NCBI GenBank assembly: GCA_902516285.1
Contig: CABXXT010000012.1
Coordinates: 1 to 35,356, forward strand
Source: an uncultured SAR86 cluster bacterium
Lineage (GTDB): Bacteria > Pseudomonadota > Gammaproteobacteria > Magnimaribacterales > D2472
DNA length: 35,356 nucleotides
Reading direction: 5' to 3'
The notes under the pieces were generated by a model. The model saw only the letters and a program-made list of their open reading frames with translations, made no database searches and was not told where the DNA came from. The translations under genes and the position numbers were made by a program. The first letter of the stretch is position 1; every line of letters starts with the position of its first letter. Of the stretch, positions 1 through 9,577 are shown piece after piece.

Positions 1-744
1 GTAAGAACTGGATCAGGGATGGTCCCCACTCAAAAAACTGAGAACATGATTTTGGATGTTCAAAGTGCTCTGACTTTAATTCAAAAAAGTGTAAATGAAC
101 CAGATACCTTTGAACCAAAATCTTCAGAAAGAAATTTCAAATTATCTTTAGGAGACGTTTCTGAGGGCAGAGTTTTGCCGTTTATTATGAAAGAAATTTA
201 CAAAGATGCTCCAAATGTTTCTGTAGGAAGTTTTGCATATCCAAGAAGTGATCAAGTACACGCTTTATCAACAAATAATCTAGATTTCGTCGTAGATCCA
301 ATAATACCTGCAACAGATGAAGTAGATTCAACAAAAGTATTTGAAGATGACTTCGTTGTGATGCACAGAGAAGATCATGACATCTCTAAGTTTAAAAATG
401 TAACTATTGACAACATCTTAGATCTAAAGCATCTGCATGTTTCAGGAAGAAAAAGAGGACTTCACTTAATAGATGTTGAGCTTGAAAAAATAGGCTTTAA
501 AAGAAATGTATCTTTAAGATGTCAACATTTTCTTATTGCGCCATCAATTATAAATTCTACTGATCTTGTGCTTATGGGAACTAGAAGTTTTGCTAAAAGA
601 AATAATCTTGCATTTGTAGAAATACCTATTGAAATACCATCAATGGAATATTTTCTAATATGGCATAAAAGTGATGAAGGTGATGGTGGTCACATTTGGA
701 TGAAAGATCTTGTAATTAGGGCTTTCAAAGATGCGCAAAGGTAA
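1..744 (+). CDS. LysR-type transcriptional regulator, 3' part (cut by window edge)
   Basis: The frame is open from the first base and reads VRTGSGMVPT before the first internal Met at 19. That matches the end of the LysR winged-helix domain (usual form LFxRTGxGMxPT), so the helix-turn-helix lies left of the window and Met-19 is not the true start. The remaining ~247 residues form the two-lobed effector-binding domain: the first lobe opens at FKLSLGDVSEGRVLPFIM and a hinge return follows near LVLMGTRSFAKR. LysR proteins bind DNA as tetramers and answer to a small-molecule coinducer; the ligand cannot be read from the sequence. The stop is 1 nt from the stop of the convergent reductase gene. 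Family assignment is firm; target genes are unknown. Confidence 0.88.
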   Translation, partial: VRTGSGMVPTQKTENMILDVQSALTLIQKSVNEPDTFEPKSSERNFKLSLGDVSEGRVLPFIMKEIYKDAPNVSVGSFAYPRSDQVHALSTNNLDFVVDPIIPATDEVDSTKVFEDDFVVMHREDHDISKFKNVTIDNILDLKHLHVSGRKRGLHLIDVELEKIGFKRNVSLRCQHFLIAPSIINSTDLVLMGTRSFAKRNNLAFVEIPIEIPSMEYFLIWHKSDEGDGGHIWMKDLVIRAFKDAQR

Positions 745-745
745 T

Positions 746-1543
746 TTAACCAAGATTGTGGCTGCTAGTTTTTACTATACCTCCGTCTGAAGTTATAGTT
801 TCACCGACGGTATAAGCACCAGCTCTAGAGCATAAAAATATAACAAGTCCCGCAATATCCTCCGCTGAGCCGACTCTTTTTCTAGGATTTCTTTTTTCTA
901 TCTCAGTGTAGTCAGAATTTACTGCTGATCCAAGCATTTCACTAGGATATGGTCCCGGAGCTATAGCGTTAACTAAAATATTTTCTTTCACTAATTTTGC
1001 TGCCATTACTCTTGTGAGATGATGAACAGCTGCTTTAGACGTGCTATATGAATACGTTTCAAAAGCAGGGACATTTAAGCCATCAATTGAACCAATATTA
1101 ATAACTCTTGATGGATCTTCCAATGAGGCATTTTTCGTTAACAAAGTTTTAAACTGTTGTGTTAAAAAAAACATACTCTTCACATTAAGATTCATTACTT
1201 TATCCCACCCCTTTTCAGAAAAACTCTCAAATGTTTCACCCCAGGCTGCTCCAGCATTATTTATTAAAAAATCTATGCTTTCTTCGTTATTTTTTATTTC
1301 TGTAACAAAATTATTGATTCCCTCAGAACTACTTAAATCACAAGGCACCGGTATACATTCCTGTTGAAACTTTTCACTTAATTCATTTGCCTTTTCAATA
1401 AGAGCTGGTGCCTTCCTAGCAGAAATATATACTTTTACACCATTTGCAAGAAAGCCTGAAGCAATCATTTCACCAATACCTCTTGAACCACCTGTTACGA
1501 TTGCTGTTTTACCTTTCACACTAAAAAGACTGTTTATTTCCAT
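746..1543 (-). CDS. Short-chain dehydrogenase/reductase, RhlG-like 3-oxoacyl reductase
   Basis: A 265-residue SDR. The NADP(H) motif TGGSRGIG is at about 17-24, NNAG near 95-98, and the catalytic set is N120, S152 (INIGS), Y166 and K170 (YSTSK). The C-terminal DGG motif is present. The pattern SLFSVKGKTAIVTGGSRGIG and the INIGSIDG block resemble RhlG-type NADPH-dependent 3-oxoacyl reductases more than housekeeping FabG. The frame extends 19 codons further upstream, but I chose the Met at 1543 because GGAG lies about 11 nt ahead and the glycine-rich motif then sits at the normal distance from the N terminus. The substrate is probably a 3-oxoacyl or related carbonyl compound; this is inferred from the family. 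Confidence 0.87.
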   Translation of the reverse strand: MEINSLFSVKGKTAIVTGGSRGIGEMIASGFLANGVKVYISARKAPALIEKANELSEKFQQECIPVPCDLSSSEGINNFVTEIKNNEESIDFLINNAGAAWGETFESFSEKGWDKVMNLNVKSMFFLTQQFKTLLTKNASLEDPSRVINIGSIDGLNVPAFETYSYSTSKAAVHHLTRVMAAKLVKENILVNAIAPGPYPSEMLGSAVNSDYTEIEKRNPRKRVGSAEDIAGLVIFLCSRAGAYTVGETITSDGGIVKTSSHNLG

Positions 1544-1635
1544 TCTAAAAACTCCAATATGTATTTTGAAGTTATATTGTATCTTTAATTTATTAAACAT
1601 AATCTAAATAATGCATATCTAGGTTAAAATAAATA

Positions 1636-2589
1636 ATGGATTTTTTTTTAAATTCGTTTGGTCTCATAGTGTCACTATCATTTTTAATATGGGGTGCAGA
1701 TAAATTTGTAGATTACTCATCTATTGTTGCAAAAAAACTTGGTGTTAATGAGCTTACAATTGGGTTAACTGTAGTCGCCCTGGGTACATCTGCTCCTGAA
1801 ATATTTGTAGGAATATCTTCTGTAGTAAATCAGAGTGAATCTATAGCTCTTGGAGCAGTAGTAGGTTCAAATATCTCAAATATTGGCCTGATTTTTGGAG
1901 TATCATGCATAGGCATTTATCTTAAACCTAAAGAAACGCCACTTATTCAATTTGTCCCATTTATTTTATCCGTATTAGTTCTTGGTTATTCCCTATATGA
2001 CTTAACAATATCAAAATTAGATAGTCTTATGCTAATTTTGGTATTTTGCTATTTCTTGTATGTAATTGTAAAAAATAGAACCGATAAAAATTCATCTCTG
2101 GAAGCCGATTCATCTCAACAGCAAAACGCCGTTATTGTTTTCTTTATTTTAGTTGGACTCGTGTCTTTAATCTTAGGTTCAAGATACGCAGTAATCTTTG
2201 CGGAAAAGATTGCTCTAATGTTAAATATTTCTGAGTTAATTATAGGATTAACAATAATAGCAATTGGTACAAGCTTACCAGAACTTGCTGCAACTATAAG
2301 CGCGGTAATTAGAAGAAAAACAGATATGGTTGTCGGGAATGTCATTGGCTCAAATGTCCTAAATATAACTTTAGTTGTTCCTATTATTGGAATTTTTTCA
2401 AATGTCTCGCTTGAAAGTGTTCTTTTTTCAAGAGATTATCTGCTAATGGTTTTTGCATCAATTGCATTTATAACTTTTGCTTTAATATATTCGAAAGAAC
2501 AAATATCAATTCTTGGCATAAAGATCATTGGATTTTTATTTGTTACAAGTTATTTTATGTATTTGTTATTTTTGGCAAATATTATTTGA
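1636..2589 (+). CDS. CaCA-family Na+/Ca2+ exchanger (YrbG-like)
   Basis: A 317-residue inner-membrane protein with about ten hydrophobic segments and the two inverted alpha repeats that define the Ca2+:cation antiporter family. The first has GTSAPE at 50-55 followed by GSNISN; the second has GTSLPE at 211-216 followed by GSNVLN. The acidic residue in each GTSxPE motif coordinates the transported cation in this family. A polar linker (KNRTDKNSSLEADSSQQQ) separates the halves. Length matches bacterial YrbG. It probably exports Ca2+ in exchange for Na+, though the ion cannot be proved from sequence. The last 8 nt overlap the end of the convergent membrane-protein gene. Confidence 0.9.
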   Translation: MDFFLNSFGLIVSLSFLIWGADKFVDYSSIVAKKLGVNELTIGLTVVALGTSAPEIFVGISSVVNQSESIALGAVVGSNISNIGLIFGVSCIGIYLKPKETPLIQFVPFILSVLVLGYSLYDLTISKLDSLMLILVFCYFLYVIVKNRTDKNSSLEADSSQQQNAVIVFFILVGLVSLILGSRYAVIFAEKIALMLNISELIIGLTIIAIGTSLPELAATISAVIRRKTDMVVGNVIGSNVLNITLVVPIIGIFSNVSLESVLFSRDYLLMVFASIAFITFALIYSKEQISILGIKIIGFLFVTSYFMYLLFLANII

Positions 2590-2995
2590 TCTTGCTTCTA
2601 AAATAAAGAAAAAATAAGCCAATAAAAAAAGCTATAACTTCAAATAAAAAATATGGATTAAAGAATCCTGGTGTTGTTGGAAATAATGAGAAAATTATTC
2701 TTCCTATTGCAATTGAACCAACCAGAAATGTCACAAATTGAATTGAAAATATTCCTATACTTCTTTTAAAAATTCCAATAAAGCACATTATTCCAATACA
2801 TAAATTAAGTCCACCATATATACCCGCAATTTCAGAGTATCCAAGTGGAGATGTTACTGACAAACCTACAGCATTTAAGAATGATGGATATCCCAATTCT
2901 AAGGCATTTAATAAAGGATCAAGAATAGCCCATACACCAATAAAGAAATACATAACTGCTAATAGAAGCAAATATATTCTAAGGATCCAAATCAA
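2582..2995 (-). CDS. Small four-TM membrane protein, DUF4345-like
   Basis: 137 residues with four predicted membrane helices. The block SEIAGIYGGLNLCIGI and the later GRIIFSLF resemble the DUF4345 pattern (EIRGFYGGLxLGxGL...GR). Function unknown. The start is a TTG: minus-strand GGAGA at 3005-3001 sits 5 nt ahead of it, and the next Met (at 2953) would remove most of the first helix, so TTG is preferred. Its 3' end overlaps the exchanger gene by 8 nt. The product at 23208 is of similar size and topology. Family assignment is by pattern only. Confidence 0.68.
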   Translation of the reverse strand: MIWILRIYLLLLAVMYFFIGVWAILDPLLNALELGYPSFLNAVGLSVTSPLGYSEIAGIYGGLNLCIGIMCFIGIFKRSIGIFSIQFVTFLVGSIAIGRIIFSLFPTTPGFFNPYFLFEVIAFFIGLFFLYFRSKIK

Positions 2996-3000
2996 TTAAC

Positions 3001-3005
3001 TCTCC
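3001..3005 (-). promoter_or_regulatory. Shine-Dalgarno GGAGA that fixes a TTG start
   Basis: On the minus strand GGAGA is followed by gttaa and then TTG at 2995. The 5-nt spacing is normal and no ATG is similarly placed, so it supports the non-ATG start of the downstream membrane protein. Confidence 0.6.
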
Positions 3006-3039
3006 GATTAATATTTATAATACAATTATTAGCTAAATT

Positions 3040-3546
3040 ATGGTTATAAGTTTATTTAAAAAAATTAGTATTACATATTTTTTCTTAATTTGTATTATCC
3101 TAAATGCAGATATGATGTTAGATGCAAACGATAAATTAGATCTTCCTCTCCCACTTCCATATGATGGAAATGAAATAAGCGTTGAAGAAGTAAACAAATT
3201 TTTATCTCAGTCAATTGCTGAAAATAAACAACCTATTATTATTTTTGGTGCAAATTGGTGTCCTGATTGTAGAATTTTTTCTGGGACAATTGATATTCCT
3301 AAAATCAATGAATTTATAGAAACATATTTCAATATCTTATATATCGATGTAAAGAGATATGAGATTAATATGAATTTAATTGAGTATTTTGACATACCTT
3401 CTGAGGAAGGTATTCCAAGAGTCTTAGTCTTTGATTTTAACAAAAATGTTATTAATAAGAGTTCAACAACTGAATGGAGAACTGCTAGAGATAGAAGTTC
3501 ACAGGATATATTTAATTTTTTTCAGGAAATGAAAAAGTCCAGCTAA
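3040..3546 (+). CDS. Periplasmic thioredoxin-fold protein (WCPDC)
   Basis: 168 residues. Residues 1-29 form a signal peptide or signal anchor with a hydrophobic run (ITYFFLICIIL). The redox motif W73-C74-P75-D76-C77 follows a beta strand (IIIFGAN), and GIPRVLVFD supplies the cis-proline strand next to the active site. The CPDC dipeptide differs from CGPC (thioredoxin) and CPHC (DsbA). The protein probably reduces or isomerises disulphides outside the cytoplasm, or is a degenerate TlpA-like member; the partner is unknown and no cytochrome c maturation or dsb genes are nearby. Its stop is interlocked with that of the convergent MFS gene (CTAA at 3543-3546). Confidence 0.8.
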   Translation: MVISLFKKISITYFFLICIILNADMMLDANDKLDLPLPLPYDGNEISVEEVNKFLSQSIAENKQPIIIFGANWCPDCRIFSGTIDIPKINEFIETYFNILYIDVKRYEINMNLIEYFDIPSEEGIPRVLVFDFNKNVINKSSTTEWRTARDRSSQDIFNFFQEMKKSS

Positions 3547-4817
3547 TCAAACTGTTTTTCTGCACTAGCAAAAATCAAATAATATAAACCGCCTATAACT
3601 AATATTCCTGAACATACGTAAAAAATCAAATTCCATGAGTTTGAAAATTCAAGCACATATCCCGCAACTATTGGGCTAAATATTGCGGCAATCATGCCAA
3701 TACTACCCGCCATTCCAACAAGGGATCCTGTATATTTTGGTCCTAGATCAGCATGATTTACTCCAAATCCTCCTTGGCATATTCCTGAACATGTATTTAC
3801 CAAGCACAATAGAACTAAAATATTAACTAACGAGTCTTGAAATGGAATTAAAATAAGAAAAATCGAAGAACCAAAAAATCCTATTGTATTTACAGTTTTT
3901 CTTACAGTTATAACTTTAAAGCCTCTTTTTATTAATGAGTCAGCTAATATTCCACCAAATAAAAGAGCAAACACGGAAACAACACTTGGAATAAGAATTA
4001 AATATATAAAAAGACTTGAGTCTAATTCAATCCCCAAACCTCCAGTTGATAATGGGTCATTCACATATCTTGGCAAATATGACAAAAAAGTATACAAAGC
4101 CCAATTATTACAAAATGTTGCAATTGCAATTGCTAGAAATGGCTGATTTTTAATGAGTTTTGATAAAGGGATTTTTGGAGGTGTCTCTTTAGAGGGTGCT
4201 TCTTTAATTATATAATCAAGTTCTTCACTAGAAATAGATACATGATCCTCTGGATATGAAGTTACATTTCTTTGCCAAAAAAAATACCAAAAAATTCCAA
4301 GAATACCAAAAGAGTAAAAAACCCATTCCCAAGAATATCTAGAGATGATTATGGCTGCTACAACATAGCCAAAAACTGTTCCTACTGATATACCGCTGTT
4401 TGTGATAGCTATTGATCTTGTTCTCTCATTAAATGGTATCCATCTTGCATAAATTGCATGCCATGATGGGAATGTGATTCCTTCACCCAGACCCATTAGT
4501 ACTCTTATTAATATTAATAGCCAAAGACCACTATATGCAAAAGCAGGAGTAATAACAGTAAAGAAAGACCATAATAATAGTCCATATCCTAGGACTTTTT
4601 TACCGCCATATTTGTCAGCTAAATAGCCTCCCAATGTCATAGAAACCATGTAGCCTGCATAGAATGAACCTAGAATTAATCCAACTTGAGATTCACTCCA
4701 GCCGAATTGATTTTGCATAGGAATTATTGCAACAGAAATATTTACTCTATCTATGTAGCAGATAAAAACTGCCAGGAATGAATAAAAAATGACTTTAAAT
4801 CTGATTGGCATAGTCAT
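3543..4817 (-). CDS. MFS transporter, anion:cation symporter (ACS/SLC17-like) family
   Basis: 424 residues with 12 predicted helices. YIDRVNISVAIIPMQ in helix 1, the loop GGYLADKYGGKKVL between helices 2 and 3, and RVLMGLGEGITFPSWHAIYARWIP in helix 4 are typical of the anion:cation symporter group (hexuronate, sialate, tartrate, phosphate and related organic anions). These carriers usually import an organic anion with H+ or Na+. The substrate cannot be deduced. The gene follows argH on the same strand after a ~50-nt gap and could partly share its transcript, but nothing ties its substrate to arginine. A second ATG two codons in (4811) is an equally possible start. Confidence 0.87.
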   Translation of the reverse strand: MTMPIRFKVIFYSFLAVFICYIDRVNISVAIIPMQNQFGWSESQVGLILGSFYAGYMVSMTLGGYLADKYGGKKVLGYGLLLWSFFTVITPAFAYSGLWLLILIRVLMGLGEGITFPSWHAIYARWIPFNERTRSIAITNSGISVGTVFGYVVAAIIISRYSWEWVFYSFGILGIFWYFFWQRNVTSYPEDHVSISSEELDYIIKEAPSKETPPKIPLSKLIKNQPFLAIAIATFCNNWALYTFLSYLPRYVNDPLSTGGLGIELDSSLFIYLILIPSVVSVFALLFGGILADSLIKRGFKVITVRKTVNTIGFFGSSIFLILIPFQDSLVNILVLLCLVNTCSGICQGGFGVNHADLGPKYTGSLVGMAGSIGMIAAIFSPIVAGYVLEFSNSWNLIFYVCSGILVIGGLYYLIFASAEKQFD

Positions 4818-4866
4818 TAATATTTTTATGAATGATCAAGGTGTATTATCTTATCTTATAAAGAAC

Positions 4867-6147
4867 CTATTTCCCATTTAGTCTCTTTTCAAGAATTTCT
4901 AGATTAAGATTTTTAGGAGATCCACTTGAGGACTTAGTTATATTCTTTTTTGATATTTGTAATTTGCCTTTGCTATCTTTAACAGCTTGATAGGCATCTC
5001 TAAAAGGCATACCTTTTGAAACTAACTCATAAACTTGCGACGTCATCATCATTTCATCATCAATAAATTCTAAAGATCTTTTTTTATTTATCTTAATTGA
5101 TCTAACTAAGTCTGGTATCAATTCAAGAGTTTTTTCAGTAATTTCAAAACTTGAAATTAAGCTTTTCTTTGTTATTTGTAAATCTCTATGATAACCGGTT
5201 GGAAGTGATAACAAGTTTTCAAGTTCTGAGTAATTTCCTGCAATTATTGAATAATTTCCTCTCATAATTTCAATTACATCTGGATTTTTTTTGTTTGGCA
5301 TAATTGAGGAACCAGTTAAGTAAATATCACCTATAGTCAATAAATTAAACTCTTGAGATAAGAACAAGCTCATATCCCACGCAAACTTTCTTATGTCCAA
5401 CATTGACTGTTTTAGTGAGTTAATTATTTGCATTTCATATTTGCCTCTACTGTTTTGAACATAAAGAGAGTTCAGCTGAATTCTCTTAAATCCTAATTCC
5501 TTTGTTACCATTTTTCTATTTAGAGGAATATCAACACCATATCCTGCAGCAGTTCCTAATGGATTACTGTCTATCCAATCAATTGTTAAACCATTTAAAT
5601 CATAATTATCAATAAAAGCCTCTGCGAAAGAGGAGAACCAAAGCCCCCATGTTGAAGGCATTGCTCTTTGAAGATGAGTGTATCCAGGCATTGGGAGATC
5701 ATGGTATTTTTTTGCATATTGTAGAAAAGTTTTAGCAATTCTTTTGTTAATTTTATTAATATTTTTTAAATTGTCTTTTGCATACAATCTTAACGCCACT
5801 TGAATTTGATCGTTTCTGCTTCTACCTGTATGAATTTTTTTACCAGTCTCTCCAAGCTCTTTAGTGAGATAGAACTCAATAGCTGAATGACAGTCTTCAT
5901 ATTTATTCGTTAATTTAAATTTATTAGAAATAAATTTTTTATTAAGGTCTTTTAAGCATTTAATAATTTTTCTAGATTCAGAGGAGCTTAGAATTTTAAT
6001 ATCTTTTAATCCATTAACATGAGCGATTGAAGCCTTGATGTCATAAATGAATAAATTTTTATCTAAATCGATATCATTTCCTGATAGAAAATCGTCTATA
6101 GCTTTTAGTCCTTCATTTCCTTTTGAGGACCAAATTTTTTTATTCAT
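4867..6147 (-). CDS. argH: Argininosuccinate lyase
   Basis: 426 residues of the fumarase/aspartase superfamily. It cleaves argininosuccinate to arginine and fumarate, the last step of arginine synthesis. The signature loop GSSIMPNKKNPD starts at about residue 279 and carries the catalytic serine; TGRSRNDQ and GYTHLQRAMPSTWG are the other two conserved active-site regions. It is somewhat shorter than the ~460-residue E. coli enzyme but of a length typical of the Xanthomonas type. Its start overlaps the argC stop by 8 nt, so translation is probably coupled. It is the last gene of the arginine unit. Confidence 0.95.
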   Translation of the reverse strand: MNKKIWSSKGNEGLKAIDDFLSGNDIDLDKNLFIYDIKASIAHVNGLKDIKILSSSESRKIIKCLKDLNKKFISNKFKLTNKYEDCHSAIEFYLTKELGETGKKIHTGRSRNDQIQVALRLYAKDNLKNINKINKRIAKTFLQYAKKYHDLPMPGYTHLQRAMPSTWGLWFSSFAEAFIDNYDLNGLTIDWIDSNPLGTAAGYGVDIPLNRKMVTKELGFKRIQLNSLYVQNSRGKYEMQIINSLKQSMLDIRKFAWDMSLFLSQEFNLLTIGDIYLTGSSIMPNKKNPDVIEIMRGNYSIIAGNYSELENLLSLPTGYHRDLQITKKSLISSFEITEKTLELIPDLVRSIKINKKRSLEFIDDEMMMTSQVYELVSKGMPFRDAYQAVKDSKGKLQISKKNITKSSSGSPKNLNLEILEKRLNGK

Positions 6148-7087
6148 ACGTAATTCCAGTTATATTGTTTATTCCTAAAGAAATGTTTAAATTTTGAATA
6201 ACTTGTGTAGCAGCTCCTTTAAGTAAATTATCTAAAGTGCAGCATACCTTTAAAGTTTTTCCTGAAGCATCCAAAGAAAATCCCCCTAATTTTGTAATAT
6301 GCTTGTTTATTGTATCTTGGATCATTGGTATATCTTTAGTTATTTGAACCAATGGAAAATCTTTATAAAATTCTTCATATAATTCAATTAGATCATCAAT
6401 TAGAACTTTTTCCTTGAGAGAAAAATGTGACGTCATTAAAATTCCTCTAAAAAAACTAGCAACATTTGGAGTGAATGAAATATCTTGATAGCAATGAAAA
6501 CTAACCTCTTTTTCATGACTATGCCCATTTATGTTGTAAGGGATTATATTATTTTCAAGATTCTTTAAATTGTTTCTTTTGTTTGGTGAAGCTCCAGCTC
6601 CACTGTATCCAGAGATTCCAAAAGAATGAATTTTTCCTTTGATCATTGATTTAATTGGAAGAATTGAAAATTGCATCGCTGAAGCATAACAGCCTGGATT
6701 ACTAATCCTAGTAGATACATTTGAATTCATTTTTGATAACTCAGGAATACTATAAAACCAATTTTTATTAAATCTATTATCTGAACTTATATCGATAATG
6801 GTGATATTTTTATATTTGTTATCTATTAAATTTATGTAAGGCTCTGATGCATTATTTGGGAGAGCTAAAATTACAAAATCGATATTTAATAGATCAATAT
6901 TTTTATTTAGTTGTTCATATTTTAAACTTTTATCTTTAGAGTAGATGTCAACCAAAGTGCCTGCAGCTGAGGAAGAAAAAACTTTTGCTAAGTAAAAATG
7001 GTCATGATTATTAAGTATTTTGATAATTTCAGATCCGACGTAACCTCTTCCTCCAAGAATGGCAACTTGTTTTACTTTAGTACTCAT
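6140..7087 (-). CDS. argC: N-acetyl-gamma-glutamyl-phosphate reductase
   Basis: 315 residues. It reduces N-acetylglutamyl phosphate to the semialdehyde with NADPH, the third step of arginine synthesis. The N-terminal Rossmann motif GGRGYVG is at 12-18, the catalytic cysteine is C133 in SNPGCYA, and GHSHEKE carries the conserved histidine region. Length and motifs fit the Xanthomonas-like class. It overlaps the upstream kinase/synthase gene by 11 nt and argH by 8 nt, which places it inside one polycistronic message. Confidence 0.94.
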   Translation of the reverse strand: MSTKVKQVAILGGRGYVGSEIIKILNNHDHFYLAKVFSSSAAGTLVDIYSKDKSLKYEQLNKNIDLLNIDFVILALPNNASEPYINLIDNKYKNITIIDISSDNRFNKNWFYSIPELSKMNSNVSTRISNPGCYASAMQFSILPIKSMIKGKIHSFGISGYSGAGASPNKRNNLKNLENNIIPYNINGHSHEKEVSFHCYQDISFTPNVASFFRGILMTSHFSLKEKVLIDDLIELYEEFYKDFPLVQITKDIPMIQDTINKHITKLGGFSLDASGKTLKVCCTLDNLLKGAATQVIQNLNISLGINNITGITYE

Positions 7088-8384
7088 AAGTTATAGATAA
7101 CGGTTGTTCAATTGCATACCTAATGCATCCGGAGAGCTCATCTAGATCTTCAATACCGATCCAATAAATATTCCACTCACTGTGCTTTTGAAAGCCATCA
7201 CATGCATTTTTATAATAACTATTAATATTATTATTTGGTCTTGAGCGCCAAAATATTTTAGGATGGTCTAACATCATTTTTTTCATAATTGCCTTACCAA
7301 GTCCCTCTCCTCTTGCATCATTCATTACAGCAAACTTATCCATATATGCTGCTTTTTCTTCATACCTCATTACAATTACAGCTCTATCACAAGAACTTAA
7401 ATAGTATTTTTTGTTTCCGTCAAAAAAATTTTTATTTAATTTTCCTTTAAATGATTTTTCTAAAATAGATTGAACCGTACTTGATTGGTCTAAGCTAACT
7501 GATTCAAACTTATTTATCTTATGACCGAGCTTTACAAGGGTTCCAGACCCTGCGTCAGTAAATAATTCTCTTGTAAGATTAAGAGGTTTTGTTATGGAAG
7601 CTGAACTGTTTTTAGGTAATAAATTCAATAAATTATTAATTTGTTTTAGTTTGTGTTTCATGCCAGAATGGAGCCAGTCTTTTGACATCAAATACTCATA
7701 ATCATCTTTTAAATTAATATTTGATATGAGAACATTATTTTGGTCTAAAATCCCACCAAGCTCGCTTAAAAAAATTACCTTATCTGGAAGAATTTTCTTT
7801 GAAATTGCTAATGTAGCATTATCAGCATTAATATTTACCAGTTGACCCTCTATAGTTCTTCCCATAGGAGATAAGATTGGAATTTCTCCATCATCAATAG
7901 ATTTTTTTATGCTCGCAATATTAATCTCACATACTTCACCAACAAAACCTAATTTGTTATCTTTAATTTCACAAACAAAAGCATCATCATAAAAAGCTTT
8001 TGATGTAACATTTTTTTTCTCTAAGGCATTTGTGATTTTCTTACTTTCAGATGTGAAAACGGAATGTGCAACGTCAAGAACTTCACTGGTAGTTATTCTT
8101 TGGCCATCTAAAAAAGAAAATTCTATTTCATTTGCATCTAGCTCACTTGAGAGGCTAGGCCCACCACCATGAATAATAATAGGCTTTAAACCAACTTCAT
8201 GAAGAAAAGATATAGAGGAAACTAAGTTTTCGAGATCATTTTGTATTACTGCTCCACCAACTTTTATTACTGCAAATCTAAAATCATCAGATGAGAATCT
8301 TTCAAGATACTTACGTATCTCTTTTTCGCTACTCATCCCACTTAAAAGCTTAAGAATAGTTTCTTTTGTATAAACCTTGTTCAT
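7077..8384 (-). CDS. argB: Bifunctional N-acetylglutamate kinase/synthase (ArgB with C-terminal GNAT)
   Basis: 435 residues with two domains. Residues ~30-290 are an amino-acid kinase fold with KVGG (41-44) and HGGGP (72-76), which should phosphorylate N-acetylglutamate. Residues ~300-435 are a GNAT acetyltransferase with the acetyl-CoA loop RGEGLG at 358-363, which should make N-acetylglutamate from glutamate. This is the vertebrate-like NAGS/K arrangement known from Xanthomonas and relatives, and it explains why no separate argA is present. The N-terminal helix region (ETILKLLSGMSSEKEIRKYLERF) is characteristic of the group. In this family arginine can inhibit the enzyme allosterically. It lies 2 nt after argG and overlaps argC. 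Confidence 0.92.
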   Translation of the reverse strand: MNKVYTKETILKLLSGMSSEKEIRKYLERFSSDDFRFAVIKVGGAVIQNDLENLVSSISFLHEVGLKPIIIHGGGPSLSSELDANEIEFSFLDGQRITTSEVLDVAHSVFTSESKKITNALEKKNVTSKAFYDDAFVCEIKDNKLGFVGEVCEINIASIKKSIDDGEIPILSPMGRTIEGQLVNINADNATLAISKKILPDKVIFLSELGGILDQNNVLISNINLKDDYEYLMSKDWLHSGMKHKLKQINNLLNLLPKNSSASITKPLNLTRELFTDAGSGTLVKLGHKINKFESVSLDQSSTVQSILEKSFKGKLNKNFFDGNKKYYLSSCDRAVIVMRYEEKAAYMDKFAVMNDARGEGLGKAIMKKMMLDHPKIFWRSRPNNNINSYYKNACDGFQKHSEWNIYWIGIEDLDELSGCIRYAIEQPLSITYEY

Positions 8385-8386
8385 GT

Positions 8387-9577
8387 TTATTTCTTATTTA
8401 AACCTCTCCACGTAGAAGTACTCTGTCCATACAATTTAATAAATCCTATAGATTCTTTCTCATCCCATGATGCTGATTGAGCATACATTGCGTCTTTTTT
8501 CTGAAGAATTTTTTTTGATTCAACTGATATAGATTCAACTTTGCCGGGACTCAATAACAAGGTAACCCTTCCACTCACTGATTTTTGTGAATTCTCTAAG
8601 AATGATTCTAGATCTTCAATCAAAGGATCATAGTAAAAACCTTTGTATACTAGCTCTACCCACTTTTCACCAACGTTCGTTTTAAAAGAATTTTGTAAAT
8701 TTGTAAAAACGGCATCCTCTAATGCTTTATGTGCCGACATGAGAACACTAATACCTGGAGATTCAAATAAAATTCTTCCCTTTATTCCTATGATTGTATC
8801 TCCAGTATAAAGATCTCTTCCTACTCCATATTTTCCAGCTTCTTTGTTTAGAATTTTTAGTAATTCTGATCCTTTTAGACTTTTTCCATTAAGTTTTTTA
8901 GGTACGCCTTTAAAAAAATCAATTGAAATTTTCTTTTCTTTAGATGGATATTTATTAGGTTTATTACATAAAACATATGTTTGATCTTTTGGCTCCTGCC
9001 ATTTATCTATTTCTGAACCAGAAATAGTAACCCCCATGAGATTTTCGTTAATACTATACTTAGAGTTTGAGCTGGATATTTTATGTCCTCTGCCTTTTAG
9101 AAAATCTATTTCATAATTTCTAACATCACTCACTTTTGCTTGAATTTCTCTGATTGGAGAAACAATCTCATAATTTCCTAGTGCTTTTATAGACATATCA
9201 AATCTAACTTGATCGTTTCCCATACCCGTACATCCATGAGCAATTAAATTAGTCTTTAATTTTTTACATAAATTAACTGCTTCAGAGACTATTAAATATC
9301 TATCAGAGCACAACACAGGATACTTACCTTGATATAAGGAGCCTGACCAGATCAGTGGTGTTAAAATTTGTTGCCATAGTTTTGTTTCAACATTTACACT
9401 ATGGTGTTTTTTTGCACCTAATTTTTTTGATTTATAGGAAATCTGTTTTTCAATATTCTTTGAAATACCGCCAGTATTTACAAAAATAGTATGTACCTCA
9501 AAACCTTTATCAATTAGGTAAGGAACACAAAAACTTGTATCTAATCCACCTGAAAAAGCTAATACTATTTTTTTCAT
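8387..9577 (-). CDS. argG: Argininosuccinate synthase
   Basis: 396 residues. It condenses citrulline and aspartate using ATP. The PP-loop SGGLDTS is at 9-15, and GCTGMGNDQVRFD and the GKYPVLCSDRYL region bind citrulline and aspartate. The sequence is of the Xanthomonas-like ArgG type. Its ATG overlaps the argF' stop by 4 nt (ATGA), a translational-coupling arrangement. In the acetylated pathway, acetylcitrulline must be deacetylated before this step; no deacetylase gene lies beside it. Confidence 0.94.
   Translation of the reverse strand: MKKIVLAFSGGLDTSFCVPYLIDKGFEVHTIFVNTGGISKNIEKQISYKSKKLGAKKHHSVNVETKLWQQILTPLIWSGSLYQGKYPVLCSDRYLIVSEAVNLCKKLKTNLIAHGCTGMGNDQVRFDMSIKALGNYEIVSPIREIQAKVSDVRNYEIDFLKGRGHKISSSNSKYSINENLMGVTISGSEIDKWQEPKDQTYVLCNKPNKYPSKEKKISIDFFKGVPKKLNGKSLKGSELLKILNKEAGKYGVGRDLYTGDTIIGIKGRILFESPGISVLMSAHKALEDAVFTNLQNSFKTNVGEKWVELVYKGFYYDPLIEDLESFLENSQKSVSGRVTLLLSPGKVESISVESKKILQKKDAMYAQSASWDEKESIGFIKLYGQSTSTWRGLNKK

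Noticed and set aside
1041-1367. 108-codon ORF on the plus strand
   Set aside because: It is antisense to the conserved core of the reductase gene, which has intact catalytic motifs; the plus-strand translation resembles no family.
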